A DNA stretch of 64,000 nt. It comes from Acidipila rosea. GTDB lineage: Bacteria > Acidobacteriota > Terriglobia > Terriglobales > Acidobacteriaceae. A model generated the notes under the pieces. That model searched no databases, was not told where the DNA came from, and worked only from the letters and a program-made list of their open reading frames with translations. A program made the translations under genes and the position numbers. The DNA lies in assembly GCF_004339725.1 (NCBI RefSeq), contig NZ_SMGK01000002.1:1083138-1147137 (forward strand), written 5' to 3'. Shown piece after piece: positions 15,958 to 25,217 of the stretch. Numbering within the stretch: the first letter of the stretch is position 1; each line of letters begins with the position of its first letter.

Positions 15958-16830
15958 TTACTTATGTACTGGGCTTCCCCCTTGGGCGAAGCAGGCTGAG
16001 CCGGAGGTAAGGGCCTGATCGAGGATCTGGCGGGTGCGTTCCAGACTGATGTCCGTGGGCACAGGCAGGAAACCGGACCGCTCCTCGCGCTGTTGCTTGC
16101 TTACCGTTTTGAAGAGGATAACCCTGCCGTCGACCTGGATGTTGACCAGGGATGTCTTCCAGTGGGTTTCAGTGACCTTTTCGCGGCGCACCTCAAACGT
16201 GCCGCCTTTCTCAATGTGTCCCAGGATGCCGTAGCCGAAGTCGATCCGGTCAACCAGCTTCCCATTGATATCGATCAGCCGCTTATAGCGGCGATCGACC
16301 AGCACGGTGCCGGCGAGGCCGTGGTAGACGCGGGCTTCCCATGTCTGCGGGACAAAGGCCGGATTAGGACGGAAACTTATCCTGATCGCCGGCTCATCGG
16401 ATGCGCCTTCGTAGTCATAGAGAAAAGCATCCGGCATGAGCTTCATCAGGCGTTGCAGGCGCTGCTCGTCATCCCGGTGCTGCGCGCGGTTGTGAGCGAG
16501 CGCCGAGGGACTGCCAAAGAGCTTATCGAGGCGGGCGTTCTCCTGCGCAAGCTGTTCCCCGGCGAGGGTAACGCCATTTCTGCTGAGAATGCGATAGAGT
16601 GGGCCGTTACCCGTTTCGACCTGGCAGGCGACGATGGTCTGCTCCGGAGTCGTCCTGACGACCCGGTAGCTCCAGAAGCTGTCATGCTCGCGATCCTGCA
16701 GCTCGTTATAGACCATCTCCTTGACCAGTTGCTGCGCTGAGACAGGCGGTGCGGCCAAAATGGGAAGGGGCGACGCCAGCAGGAGGATGACAAGGAGAAG
16801 GAGCGGGGACAGGAACCGGTAAATTCGCAT
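15958..16830 (-). CDS. Secreted protein of unknown function
   Basis: A 290-residue protein starting with a strong Sec signal peptide (residues 1-26, ILAAPPV). I chose this ATG because it abuts the signal; the frame extends 22 codons further upstream into the divergent cyaY start. The mature part is mixed alpha/beta. It has a beta-rich centre (FVPQTWEARVYHGLAGTVLVDR) that vaguely recalls LolA-like lipoprotein-sorting folds, and a second strand-rich section near residue 215. No catalytic motif is visible. Only 36 bases separate it from cyaY on the other strand, so the promoters overlap. Confidence 0.75.
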   Translation of the reverse strand: MRIYRFLSPLLLLVILLLASPLPILAAPPVSAQQLVKEMVYNELQDREHDSFWSYRVVRTTPEQTIVACQVETGNGPLYRILSRNGVTLAGEQLAQENARLDKLFGSPSALAHNRAQHRDDEQRLQRLMKLMPDAFLYDYEGASDEPAIRISFRPNPAFVPQTWEARVYHGLAGTVLVDRRYKRLIDINGKLVDRIDFGYGILGHIEKGGTFEVRREKVTETHWKTSLVNIQVDGRVILFKTVSKQQREERSGFLPVPTDISLERTRQILDQALTSGSACFAQGGSPVHK

Positions 16831-16866
16831 GCTAACTATGTCGATGCTAATTGCTACACTGAAAAC

Positions 16867-17202
16867 ATGTTGGATGAGACAGAATTCCGCAAACATGCAG
16901 ATGATTCCATCGAAGCGCTGAAGCGCAGCCTCATCAAGGCTGAGGAGAATGGACTCTTTGAGGCCGAGGAAAATGGCGGAGTGCTCAACATCGTCTTTGA
17001 GGCTCCCCCGGCAAAATATGTCATCACGCCCAACGCTGCAGCTCGGCAGATCTGGATTTCCGCACTCTCAACCAGCTTCAAGCTGGATTGGGTGGATAGC
17101 GCATCGGACTTCGTGCTGCTCAAGGATGGCACAGCGCTCAAGCCGCTGGTGGCGCGCCTGATCAATCAGTATTTCGGCACAAACTCCGTCACCCTCGATT
17201 AG
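16867..17202 (+). CDS. cyaY: Frataxin-like iron donor CyaY
   Basis: A 111-residue small protein that matches bacterial frataxin. It has an acidic N-terminal helix (LDETEFRKHADDSIEAL), the strand motif ENGGVLNIVFE near residue 36, and a QIWISAL strand near residue 60 with the conserved tryptophan. Frataxin binds iron on its acidic ridge and regulates Fe-S cluster assembly by the Isc cysteine desulfurase in the cytoplasm. It stands between a secreted unknown and a glycosyltransferase; no isc genes are in the window. Frataxin is most often found in Proteobacteria and eukaryotes. Confidence 0.85.
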   Translation: MLDETEFRKHADDSIEALKRSLIKAEENGLFEAEENGGVLNIVFEAPPAKYVITPNAAARQIWISALSTSFKLDWVDSASDFVLLKDGTALKPLVARLINQYFGTNSVTLD

Positions 17203-17268
17203 ACAATGCGGGGCCACGGCGCGACGAGGACTGGCAGGCAGGCTATGGAACGCTCAGGACACTAGCGG

Positions 17269-18042
17269 ATGCGTAAGACGCTGTCAGTCGCCATCATCAC
17301 TCGGAATGAAGAGGCAAACCTTGCCCGCACGCTGAGGAGCGTTTCCTGGGCCGATGAAGTGGTGCTGGCAGACTCAGGCTCCACGGACGCCACGCTTGCA
17401 ATTGCCCGCGATCATAACGCAACGATCTATGAGGAGGCATGGCGTGGCTTTGGCGTGCAGAAGAACTTCGCGCTTGCCCAGTGCTCCGGTGACTGGCTGC
17501 TCTCTCTCGATGCCGATGAAGAGGTAAGCCCTGAGCTGCAGCGTGAGATCCAGGCGCTCCTGTCAGAAGAACCGGAGTACAAGGCTTATTCCCTGCCGCG
17601 CAGAAACCTGTTTCTTGGCCGCTGGATGCGCCATGGCGGCTACTATCCTGACCGGAAGCTGCGCCTCTTCGAGCGCGGCGCAGCGCGGTTTGAAGAGCGA
17701 GTCGTGCATGAGACGGTGAGCTATTCCGGGCCGTGCGGTCAGTTGAAGGGCGACCTGATTCACCACGCCTATCCTGACCTCGAAGGCTATCTCGAACACA
17801 TGAATCGCTACAGCACGCTGGGAGCGGGTGCTGCCCACATCCGAGGCTCCAGTGGTCAAGGCCTCCTTTCGTTTCTGGGGAATACCGTACTCAACCCGGC
17901 GGCTACCTTTATCTATAACTACGGCCTCAGGCTGGGATTCCTCGACGGGCGGGAGGGCCTCCTGCTTCATCTCTACCACTCCACCTATGTGAGCTGGAAA
18001 TACGCGAAGGCGTGGCAGCTAGGCAACAGCAAGCGTGATTGA
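17269..18042 (+). CDS. Glycosyltransferase family 2 (WaaE/KdtX-like)
   Basis: A 257-residue GT-A fold enzyme. The nucleotide-sugar-binding part is visible at the start (LSVAIITRNEEANLARTL), then VLADSGSTDAT and the metal-binding LSLDADEEVS near residue 83. The C-terminal part (RYSTLGAGAAH and the hydrophobic end) resembles lipopolysaccharide-core glycosyltransferases of the WaaE/KdtX group that add a sugar to the inner core. It probably acts at the cytoplasmic face of the inner membrane. It overlaps the longest possible frame of the next gene, so the two may be co-transcribed. Confidence 0.9.
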   Translation: MRKTLSVAIITRNEEANLARTLRSVSWADEVVLADSGSTDATLAIARDHNATIYEEAWRGFGVQKNFALAQCSGDWLLSLDADEEVSPELQREIQALLSEEPEYKAYSLPRRNLFLGRWMRHGGYYPDRKLRLFERGAARFEERVVHETVSYSGPCGQLKGDLIHHAYPDLEGYLEHMNRYSTLGAGAAHIRGSSGQGLLSFLGNTVLNPAATFIYNYGLRLGFLDGREGLLLHLYHSTYVSWKYAKAWQLGNSKRD

Positions 18043-18089
18043 GCCATCCGGCATGCAGTCATGATGCTACTCTCGATACGAGTTTCCCC

Positions 18090-19913
18090 ATGAATGTCAC
18101 TCCCTTTCAACTCAGCCGGCGGATAGCGGTGGTCCTCCTGCTGCTCCTGCTCTCGCTGCTTTTTGCCGGCGTCGTCATGACGCGCGGCGGCGACCCGGAA
18201 CTGGCCTATAACGCGCCTCCGTCGCTGCCCAATACGACCGGGCTTGTGGATCAGACGCCACTGCAGACGGCGCGCATCCTGGCTGCCCAGGCCGCAACGC
18301 CTCAGGAGCGTGAGTATGCTGAGCAGGCCCTGCGCCTTGCCGATCATGAAGTGGATCAGGCTTTTGACGCCGCGCTGCGCGAAGCAGCTGAGGATACGCC
18401 GAAGCTGAGCGGAGAAGCACTCGCCATTTCCCAGCATATTGTTACTCTCAGCGCGCGTATCGCCGACGATCAGCAGCGCATCGCCGGGCTGCAGAAATCC
18501 GCCTCTACGCCCAGCGCCCGGATGACGCCGAAGCAGCAGGTCCTGGCGCAGGACAATGTGCAGCAACTGGCGATTGACCAGGCGCAACTCGCTCTCGATC
18601 AGGACCAGCTCGACGATTTGAAGCAGGATCTCATTCGCGCTGGAGGAGACCCTCATGCGCGCATCGAGCAGGCGCTGGCCGAGCATGAAGCGGTAGAAAA
18701 GAAGGCTGCCGCTATCCCGCTGAATACCGCGACAGCCCAGCTCGAATCGCCGGAAAGCCTGGTAACGATGGCCGGCAAGATACGCGCATTGAGCTCGTTG
18801 CGCAGCCGCAGCCGTCAACTGATCGCCGCCCGCAGCGCAGCTCTCGCCTATCTCTCGGAACTGACAGCACAGCGCGACTTGCTGGACAGGGAAATCGATG
18901 CGCTCAGCGAGCAGAACAGCGCAGGCGAAACTCCTGATCGGCTGAATCGTTTACACCAGATGGCGCAAAGCCGGAAGGCAATTGCGGCGCTCGATCGCCG
19001 CGGCCACGATCTGCAGCAGCTTGCCGCGAACTATGACAACTGGGAGGATCTGGTTCGGCTGCAGCAACGGACGGTGCTCCAACGCATTTTCCGCGTCAGC
19101 ATGTTCATTGTTGTCATCATCCTCATCGTCCTCCTTTTCGATGGCTTTGTCCTGGGGCTACTTGAGCGTCATATCGCCGACCGCCGACGGCGCAACCATC
19201 TGCGTGTGCTGTCGCGGTTGGGGCTCCAGGTTGTTGCCTTGCTTCTCATTCTCATCGTTCTGTTTGGCCCTCCGCACCAGCTGTCGACCATCCTCGGGCT
19301 GCTCACCGCCGGGCTCGCCGTGGTCATGAAGGATTTCATTGTTGCTTTTCTTGGATGGTTTGTTCTGATGGGCAGAAACGGCATGCGGGTTGGTGACTGG
19401 GTTGAGATCAACGGAGTCACCGGCGAGGTGGTGGAGATCACACTGATGCGCACCGTACTGCTCGAGACAGGCAACTGGACCGATTCGAGCCACCTGACCG
19501 GCCGGCGAGTTGCCTTCATGAATGGCTATGCGATCGAGGGGCGCTTCTTCAACTTTTCAACCGCAGGCCAATGGCTGTGGGATGAGCTGCATATTACGGT
19601 TCCTGCCGGACTCGACTCCCAGCAGAAGATCAGCGAGATTCTGCGCTCTGTCGAAGAAGCAACCAGGGAGAACGCGCGCCTCGCAGAAGCGGAGTGGCAG
19701 CATGCTGCGCACAGCTACAGCGTCACCAACCATGTCTCCGCCGCGCCCAGCCTCGATGTGCGTCCCGCAGGCGACGGACTGGAAGCAGTTGTGCGCTACA
19801 TTACACGCGCGCAGGAGCGTATCGAAACCCGTACGCGACTCTACCAGCGCGTGATCGATGTCCTTCATACGAGTCAACCGCAGAAGCTCGCTCCCAGCGA
19901 CAGCAATGTCTGA
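18090..19913 (+). CDS. MscS-family mechanosensitive channel
   Basis: A 607-residue protein. It has an N-terminal membrane anchor or signal (residues 9-28), a long periplasmic region rich in predicted coiled coil (about 60-330, many glutamine, alanine and leucine repeats), about four transmembrane helices (350-440) and the MscS pore/beta domain (LTAGLAVVMKDFIVAFLGWF, then GMRVGDWVEINGVTGEVVEI). MscS channels release osmolytes on hypo-osmotic shock. The large periplasmic coiled coil recalls MscK/YnaI-like members. I chose ATG 18090, just before the hydrophobic anchor, over an in-frame TTG at 18039. Confidence 0.9.
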   Translation: MNVTPFQLSRRIAVVLLLLLLSLLFAGVVMTRGGDPELAYNAPPSLPNTTGLVDQTPLQTARILAAQAATPQEREYAEQALRLADHEVDQAFDAALREAAEDTPKLSGEALAISQHIVTLSARIADDQQRIAGLQKSASTPSARMTPKQQVLAQDNVQQLAIDQAQLALDQDQLDDLKQDLIRAGGDPHARIEQALAEHEAVEKKAAAIPLNTATAQLESPESLVTMAGKIRALSSLRSRSRQLIAARSAALAYLSELTAQRDLLDREIDALSEQNSAGETPDRLNRLHQMAQSRKAIAALDRRGHDLQQLAANYDNWEDLVRLQQRTVLQRIFRVSMFIVVIILIVLLFDGFVLGLLERHIADRRRRNHLRVLSRLGLQVVALLLILIVLFGPPHQLSTILGLLTAGLAVVMKDFIVAFLGWFVLMGRNGMRVGDWVEINGVTGEVVEITLMRTVLLETGNWTDSSHLTGRRVAFMNGYAIEGRFFNFSTAGQWLWDELHITVPAGLDSQQKISEILRSVEEATRENARLAEAEWQHAAHSYSVTNHVSAAPSLDVRPAGDGLEAVVRYITRAQERIETRTRLYQRVIDVLHTSQPQKLAPSDSNV

Positions 19914-19934
19914 AACAGTCCGCGGCTGAACAGG

Positions 19935-21515
19935 CTATCTGTCTGCACCTGCAGTTGCACCGACTGCTGGTGCGGCATGACGGTCGCTGCTGACCGTAGT
20001 CTGGAATGGCAGAAAGAGCGAAAAGGTTGTGCCGCTGGAGTGAGGAGAGGTGCTGCTCCAAACCCTGAGATCGCCACCGATACGATTGACAATCTCCCCG
20101 GCCACCCACAAGCCGAGACCGGTTCCAGTTGAGGACTTGGTGGTGAAAAAAGGCTCATAGATACGCCTTCGGGTGGCGAGGTCCATGCCGCAACCGGAGT
20201 CTGCCAGCGTAAATCGAACGCCGGGATTATGGGGCTCCCGCCAGTCAGAGCCGGAGCAAATTCGGACAGCGATCCTGCCTCCGTTCGGCATAGCGTCAAT
20301 GGCATTCAAAACCAGACTTGCCAGCACCTGCTCAACATCTGAAGCAAGGCAGAGTATCTCCGGCTCACCGCTCACCTTTTCATCCACGGTGATTCCAGAG
20401 CTTTGCAGTTTCTGCTTGAATAGAAGCAGAACATTGCCGAAAACTTCGGATAACCTGACAGACTTTGCGTGCTCCGACTGCCTGTGAAAACGGAGCGCCT
20501 GCCGCGTAATGCTCGATACGCGCATGAGCTGTCTTAATGCCGCTTCTATATATTCATGCGTCTGGTTCAGGTCTTTGCTGGCAGAGGCAAGAAAGAGCAG
20601 GTTCGCCATGCCTTCCAGCGGATTGTTGATTTCGTGCGCTACCGACGCGGCCATTCGTCCAGCTACCGCCAGCTTCTCCGCACGAACCATGGAAGCCTGT
20701 GCGAGCCGACGCTGAGTGATATCGGTTGCGACTCCAAAGGCACGGCGCGGTTTCCCCTCCGCCTCCTGGACATAATGTATCTGCATCTCTATCCAGTGCT
20801 CACTGCCATCGCGCCAAATGACACGATGCTCGGTCGAGTATGGATGACCTTCGTGCTTCTTCTCTCCGTGAAGTCGACATAGAAGGGATTGATCGTCAGG
20901 GTGAAGGAAGCTCTGCCACAACTCTTCCGTCGGAACGACGGAGCCGGGCACGAGGCCCAGCAGCGCATAGAACTGATCCGACCAGATAATTTCACCCGTC
21001 CGCAGGTCCCAATCCCACAATCCGACCCGCCCGGCGGCGAGCGCCAGCCGCAGTCTGACCTCCTTGTCCTGGACGATCTGGAGAGTGCGGGCGCGCTCCT
21101 CCGCGAGGTGCTGCTTTGCTTCGGCTGCTTCCAGCTGCAGCGCTGCTTCCTGCTTGATCATCTGGGCGCTATGTCGCGACAACCGTCGGATAACCCAGCT
21201 GAACATGATCGACACAGCCAGGAAACTCGTTAGGCGCAGCAAGTGTCCGGGGCGCAGGAGTGTCAGTTCGTGAACAGGGATTTCAAGATAGTAGTCAATC
21301 AGCAGCGCGCTCGTGAGCGACGCGGCAACCGCCCCCGACATGCCGAGAAACCAGGCAACCAGAATAATCCCCGGAAAGCTGAGGGTATAAGGCATTTGCT
21401 CATAGGCGGGAAAATGAATGGCTAACGCAGAGATCAGAAGAGCACAAACAAGCCCCAGACCAGCTCTTACATACCATGGGGCCTTATCGAACTTTCCAAG
21501 CCATTGGTCTTGCAT
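19935..21515 (-). CDS. PAS-domain sensor histidine kinase
   Basis: A 526-residue membrane histidine kinase. It has an N-terminal DUF4118-like membrane region (about four helices, residues 17-110), a short coiled coil, a PAS fold with PAC end (residues 150-270, VATDITQRR), a HisKA dimerisation domain with the phosphorylated histidine in SVAHEINNPLEG (about 292), and the ATPase domain with N-box VLNAIDAMPNGG, DSGCGMD and GTGLGLWVAGE. No response regulator is adjacent, so the partner is elsewhere. Its 3' end meets the MscS gene tail to tail 21 bases away. The signal is unknown. Confidence 0.93.
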   Translation of the reverse strand: MQDQWLGKFDKAPWYVRAGLGLVCALLISALAIHFPAYEQMPYTLSFPGIILVAWFLGMSGAVAASLTSALLIDYYLEIPVHELTLLRPGHLLRLTSFLAVSIMFSWVIRRLSRHSAQMIKQEAALQLEAAEAKQHLAEERARTLQIVQDKEVRLRLALAAGRVGLWDWDLRTGEIIWSDQFYALLGLVPGSVVPTEELWQSFLHPDDQSLLCRLHGEKKHEGHPYSTEHRVIWRDGSEHWIEMQIHYVQEAEGKPRRAFGVATDITQRRLAQASMVRAEKLAVAGRMAASVAHEINNPLEGMANLLFLASASKDLNQTHEYIEAALRQLMRVSSITRQALRFHRQSEHAKSVRLSEVFGNVLLLFKQKLQSSGITVDEKVSGEPEILCLASDVEQVLASLVLNAIDAMPNGGRIAVRICSGSDWREPHNPGVRFTLADSGCGMDLATRRRIYEPFFTTKSSTGTGLGLWVAGEIVNRIGGDLRVWSSTSPHSSGTTFSLFLPFQTTVSSDRHAAPAVGATAGADR

Positions 21516-21658
21516 AAGATGTCCCGGGGGTTCGCTATGGAGAGACTGCTCTCGACTGTCTCAATAGACGCGTGGACGTCACCAAAGTAATACGTACGAT
21601 AGCTCAATAAACCGTTGTATGCAATGAATTTTAATGACCAGCAGCTACCCGTACTTAC

Positions 21659-22726
21659 TTACGTAAGTGCGGTTATAAGTTCAGCAATACTGCAGGCGGC
21701 CTGGGGTTGCGCCAGGGCCCGGGCGTGGTCAGACATAGCTTGAAGATGAGTCGGACTCGCCAGCAAACCGGAGAGACTGCGCAGCAGCGCCTCTGCCGTC
21801 ACATCTTTCTCAACCAGCAGTTGCGCGGCGCCAGCCTGAGCGGGCACCTCCGCATTTCTCAACTGGTGATCGTCCGCAGCCAGCGGGAATGGAACGAGCA
21901 GAGATGGCTTCCCTGCTGCTGCCAGCTCTGCGACTGTGCTCGCGCCGCTACGAGCCAGCACCAGATCGGCGGCAGCGAAGCGCTGCGGCATGTCGTCGAG
22001 GAATGCGCTCACCTGCCAGCGGGAGCGGTCGGCCCCGGAGGCCACGTAGGCCGCCTGCGTGGCTTCTGCATGACGCGCGCCCGCCTGGTGCAGGATCGTC
22101 AGTCCCGGTACAGCTTCTAGAAGAGCAGCAGCAATGCGCGGCATGATTTCATTGAAGACCCGAGCACCCTGACTGCCACCAAAGACGAGCAGGTGCGGCG
22201 GCGCGGCAGCAGGTCTGGGGGGAAGATGGAAAAATTCTTCTCGAACAGGAATTCCGGTCACATGCGCATTTCTGAAATAGGCCGCAGCGGGAGGAAAGTT
22301 GACCGCAGCAGCGGAAACATATTTGCCGACCAGCCGATTCGCCAGCCCCGGCGCCGCGTTCGGCTCGAAAGCCAGAGTAGGAATGCGTAGGAGAATAGCA
22401 GCAGCCATGGCCGGTCCGGAGGCATATCCACCCACGCCGACCACCACCTGAGGACGGAAAGCCCGCAGCAGAGTCCTGCAGCGGAGAATGCTTAGCGGCA
22501 GATCCAACAGGGTGCGCGCCCGCGTTGCCAGGCTCACATTTTTCAATTGTCCGACCTGAATGAGGTCCAGCGGATAACCAGCCTGAGGTACAAGCCGCGA
22601 TTCAAGGCCGCGGGATGTGCCCACAAAACGGACCTCCGCATCGTGCCGCTTTCGCAGCTCATCGGCTATGGCAAGCGCCGGGATAATGTGGCCGCCGGTT
22701 CCACCGCCGGCGATGAGAACGCGCAA
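21659..22726 (-). CDS. murG: MurG, lipid II synthase
   Basis: A 355-residue GT-B glycosyltransferase that adds GlcNAc from UDP-GlcNAc to lipid I to give lipid II on the inner face of the cytoplasmic membrane. It shows the lipid-binding GGGTGGHIIPALAIA at the N-terminus, GVGGYASGPA near residue 95 and GGSQGAR near 185. It starts with TTG directly after the ftsW stop, with no spacer, a sign of tight coupling. It is the last gene of the dcw cluster here. Confidence 0.97.
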   Translation of the reverse strand: MRVLIAGGGTGGHIIPALAIADELRKRHDAEVRFVGTSRGLESRLVPQAGYPLDLIQVGQLKNVSLATRARTLLDLPLSILRCRTLLRAFRPQVVVGVGGYASGPAMAAAILLRIPTLAFEPNAAPGLANRLVGKYVSAAAVNFPPAAAYFRNAHVTGIPVREEFFHLPPRPAAAPPHLLVFGGSQGARVFNEIMPRIAAALLEAVPGLTILHQAGARHAEATQAAYVASGADRSRWQVSAFLDDMPQRFAAADLVLARSGASTVAELAAAGKPSLLVPFPLAADDHQLRNAEVPAQAGAAQLLVEKDVTAEALLRSLSGLLASPTHLQAMSDHARALAQPQAACSIAELITALT

Positions 22727-23818
22727 CTATTCAATCTCCCGCGTGATGTTCAGCAGCACGCCGATACAGGCCAGCATGATGAAAAGCGATGTTCCCCCAT
22801 AGGAGATGAAAGGCAGCGTGATGCCCTTCGTTGGCACAAGCGCCAGCACGACGCTGATATTAAAGAAGGCCTGGATCAGAATCGTCGAGGTGAGCCCGAA
22901 GGCGAGAAAGCGCGCAAAGGGATCCTTCGACAGCATGGCCGCGCGCATGCCGCGCACGCCGAGCACAACGAATAAGCCGACGACGAGGAGTGCGCCGATC
23001 AGGCCCAGCTCCTCCGAGATATTTGCGAAGATGTAGTCGGTGTGTGGCTCCGGCAGGTAAAAGAGCTTTTGCCGCCCTTCCATGTATCCCAGACCATGGA
23101 TGCCGCCTGTCCCCACCGCGATCAGCGATTGGATGATGTGAAAGCCCTTGCCGAGCGGGTCCGACTCAGGATTGATAAAGGCCAGCAGCCGGTCGCGGCG
23201 CCACTTCACGCGGAAGAGCAGGAAGTAAAGGATGGGCGCGGCGCCAAGCACTGCGTAACCGAGATACTTCATCTCCATTCCGGCGAGATAAAGCATCAGC
23301 GCAGTCACGCCGGCGCAGACCAGGGCCGTACCAAGGTCCGGCTCCTTAAGGATCAGGGCGATGAAAATCAGACTGGGCAGAGCCGCAGGCAGAATCGTAT
23401 TGCGCCAGTCCTCGATGGACTCCATGCGATCCTGCAAAAACCAGGCGAGAAAAAGAACCAGTGCAGGCTTCGCAATCTCCGACGGCTGAAAGGAGAAGAT
23501 ACTGAAGCGAATCCATCGGTGGGTGTTATGTGAGTCGCGCATGAAGAAAGCCGCGAGCAGGCAGAGCACAGTGATGGCGACCGCAGGAAAAACCACATTG
23601 GGGCGGTTGTATTTCCTGTAGTCGATCTGCATCAGCGCAGTCATCACAGCCAACCCCACGGCGGCCCAGATCGCCTGTTTCATCACAAAGGTGTAGGGCG
23701 ATCCGTAGCGTTCTTTCGCCATCACCGCCGAGGCGCTGAAGACCATTGCCAGCCCGATGAAGACCAGCAGCAGCGTGACCGCGAAGAGCCACTTGTCGAC
23801 GCCTACGCGCTTTGCCAT
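22727..23818 (-). CDS. ftsW: FtsW, SEDS peptidoglycan glycosyltransferase
   Basis: A 363-residue polytopic membrane protein of the SEDS family with about ten helices, starting LFAVTLLLVFIGLAMVFSASA. It polymerises lipid II at the septum together with the class b PBP FtsI from the same cluster. The late motif SYGGTSL near residue 343 is typical. Its start overlaps the end of murD by 16 bases and its stop abuts murG. Confidence 0.96.
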   Translation of the reverse strand: MAKRVGVDKWLFAVTLLLVFIGLAMVFSASAVMAKERYGSPYTFVMKQAIWAAVGLAVMTALMQIDYRKYNRPNVVFPAVAITVLCLLAAFFMRDSHNTHRWIRFSIFSFQPSEIAKPALVLFLAWFLQDRMESIEDWRNTILPAALPSLIFIALILKEPDLGTALVCAGVTALMLYLAGMEMKYLGYAVLGAAPILYFLLFRVKWRRDRLLAFINPESDPLGKGFHIIQSLIAVGTGGIHGLGYMEGRQKLFYLPEPHTDYIFANISEELGLIGALLVVGLFVVLGVRGMRAAMLSKDPFARFLAFGLTSTILIQAFFNISVVLALVPTKGITLPFISYGGTSLFIMLACIGVLLNITREIE

Positions 23819-25182
23819 ACTCCTGCTTCCCGCCGCGCCATTACGAGTTCCTTGAAGACGCGCCCGCGGTGCTCATAGTTCTCAAACTGGTCGAAGCTTG
23901 AACATGCCGGCGCAAGCAGGACCGTGTCTCCTGCATCAGCCGCATCGGCTGCCAGGGCAACTGCCTGCTCCATCGTCTCTGCGGAAACCACCTGAACGAC
24001 GCCGTGTATCTGTGACGTGATCTTCTCCGCTGCGGAGCCAATGGCGTAGACCGCCTTTACGCGCTGTTCCAGCAAGGGCCGCAGCAGGCTGTAATCGGAA
24101 TTCTTGTCCTTGCCGCCCAGGATCAGGTGAATCCCGCCCGGAAAGGACGCAATCGCCTTCATCGCTGCATCGACGTTGGTGGCCTTGGAATCGTTGTAAT
24201 AGCTGATGCCAACAATCTCCGCCACAAACTCCAGCCGATGCTCGACAGCCTTGAATGCTGCGACCGCCGCACGAATCGTCTCCGCTGGCACGCCTGCGAG
24301 CCGCGCGGCGCACACTGCCGCCAGCACGTTCTCGACATTGTGCTCGCCCTTAAGAGGAATTTCGTCGAGCTTCAGGATGAACTCCGGCGCGGCCTGCTCG
24401 GAAGCGCGATAGACGACGGCGCCCTCGTAGACAAAAGCACCCTGCCTCACCGCACGCTTACGGCTGAACCAGAAGATCCGTGACTTCGCCCGCACAGCCG
24501 CGCGCGAGGCGGCATCATCGTCAGCATTCAGCACCAGCGAATCCTCCGCGGTTTGATTCGCGAAGATGCGCTCCTTGGCAGCAGCATAGTTTTCAAAGCT
24601 GCCGTGCCGGTCAAGATGATCGGGAGTGATATTTAGGATGACAGCAATATTCGGGTGAAAGGTATCGGCGGTCTCCAGCTGAAAGCTCGAAACCTCAAGC
24701 ACGGACCAGTCGTCGCTGCGGCTTTCCTCCACCAGCGCAATTACCGGCACACCGATGTTGCCCCCGACGTTCACCGGGAGCTTGGCTGCCTGGAGTATTT
24801 CACCGCAGAGGGTAGTGGTGGTGGTCTTGCCATTCGAGCCCGTGATGGCGAGGATCTTTCCCTTGAGGAGCTGCGAGGCCAGTTCCAGTTCACCAATGAT
24901 GGGCAGGCCAAACTTCTTCACCTGTACCAGCTCCGGGGTATCGAGCGGCACGCCCGGACTCACCACGATGAGATCCTGGCGTCGGAAGGTCAGTAGACCG
25001 TGGCCGCCGGCCTCAACCGAAATGCCTTCCTCAATCAGCGCCGGAATATCTTTGCCCAGTTGCTCTGCGCTGCGAATGTCAGAGACAGTGACCTGCGCGC
25101 CCTGCCTGCGCAGAAAGAGCGCCGCTGCGCGGCCAGATTTGCCGAGTCCTACCACCAGGACTTTCTTACCTTTGAATTCCAT
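23803..25182 (-). CDS. murD: MurD, UDP-MurNAc-L-alanine:D-glutamate ligase
   Basis: A 459-residue cytoplasmic ligase that adds D-glutamate to UDP-MurNAc-L-Ala using ATP. It begins with KGKKVLVVGLGKSGRAAA (UDP-binding Rossmann part), has the ATP P-loop ITGSNGKTTT near residue 110 and the HRLEFVAEIVGISYYNDSKA motif near 300. I choose ATG 25182 because GAAGG lies five bases upstream; an in-frame ATG at 25203 has no clear ribosome site and adds seven residues. It overlaps ftsW by 16 bases. Confidence 0.95.
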   Translation of the reverse strand: MEFKGKKVLVVGLGKSGRAAALFLRRQGAQVTVSDIRSAEQLGKDIPALIEEGISVEAGGHGLLTFRRQDLIVVSPGVPLDTPELVQVKKFGLPIIGELELASQLLKGKILAITGSNGKTTTTTLCGEILQAAKLPVNVGGNIGVPVIALVEESRSDDWSVLEVSSFQLETADTFHPNIAVILNITPDHLDRHGSFENYAAAKERIFANQTAEDSLVLNADDDAASRAAVRAKSRIFWFSRKRAVRQGAFVYEGAVVYRASEQAAPEFILKLDEIPLKGEHNVENVLAAVCAARLAGVPAETIRAAVAAFKAVEHRLEFVAEIVGISYYNDSKATNVDAAMKAIASFPGGIHLILGGKDKNSDYSLLRPLLEQRVKAVYAIGSAAEKITSQIHGVVQVVSAETMEQAVALAADAADAGDTVLLAPACSSFDQFENYEHRGRVFKELVMARREAGVWQSA

Positions 25183-25217
25183 GCCGACCTTCGATTCTCC
25201 CATGCTTTTCTGGCGGA

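Noticed and set aside
15947..15999. AGGAGGAGG eight bases before an 11-codon ORF on the plus strand at 15964
   Set aside because: The strong ribosome-like site lies opposite the end of a minus-strand gene, with no convincing promoter and a trivial peptide; likely chance.
21657..21668. 12-bp palindrome ACTTACGTAAGT at the murG stop
   Set aside because: Too short, with no loop or U-tract and no second copy seen; likely chance.
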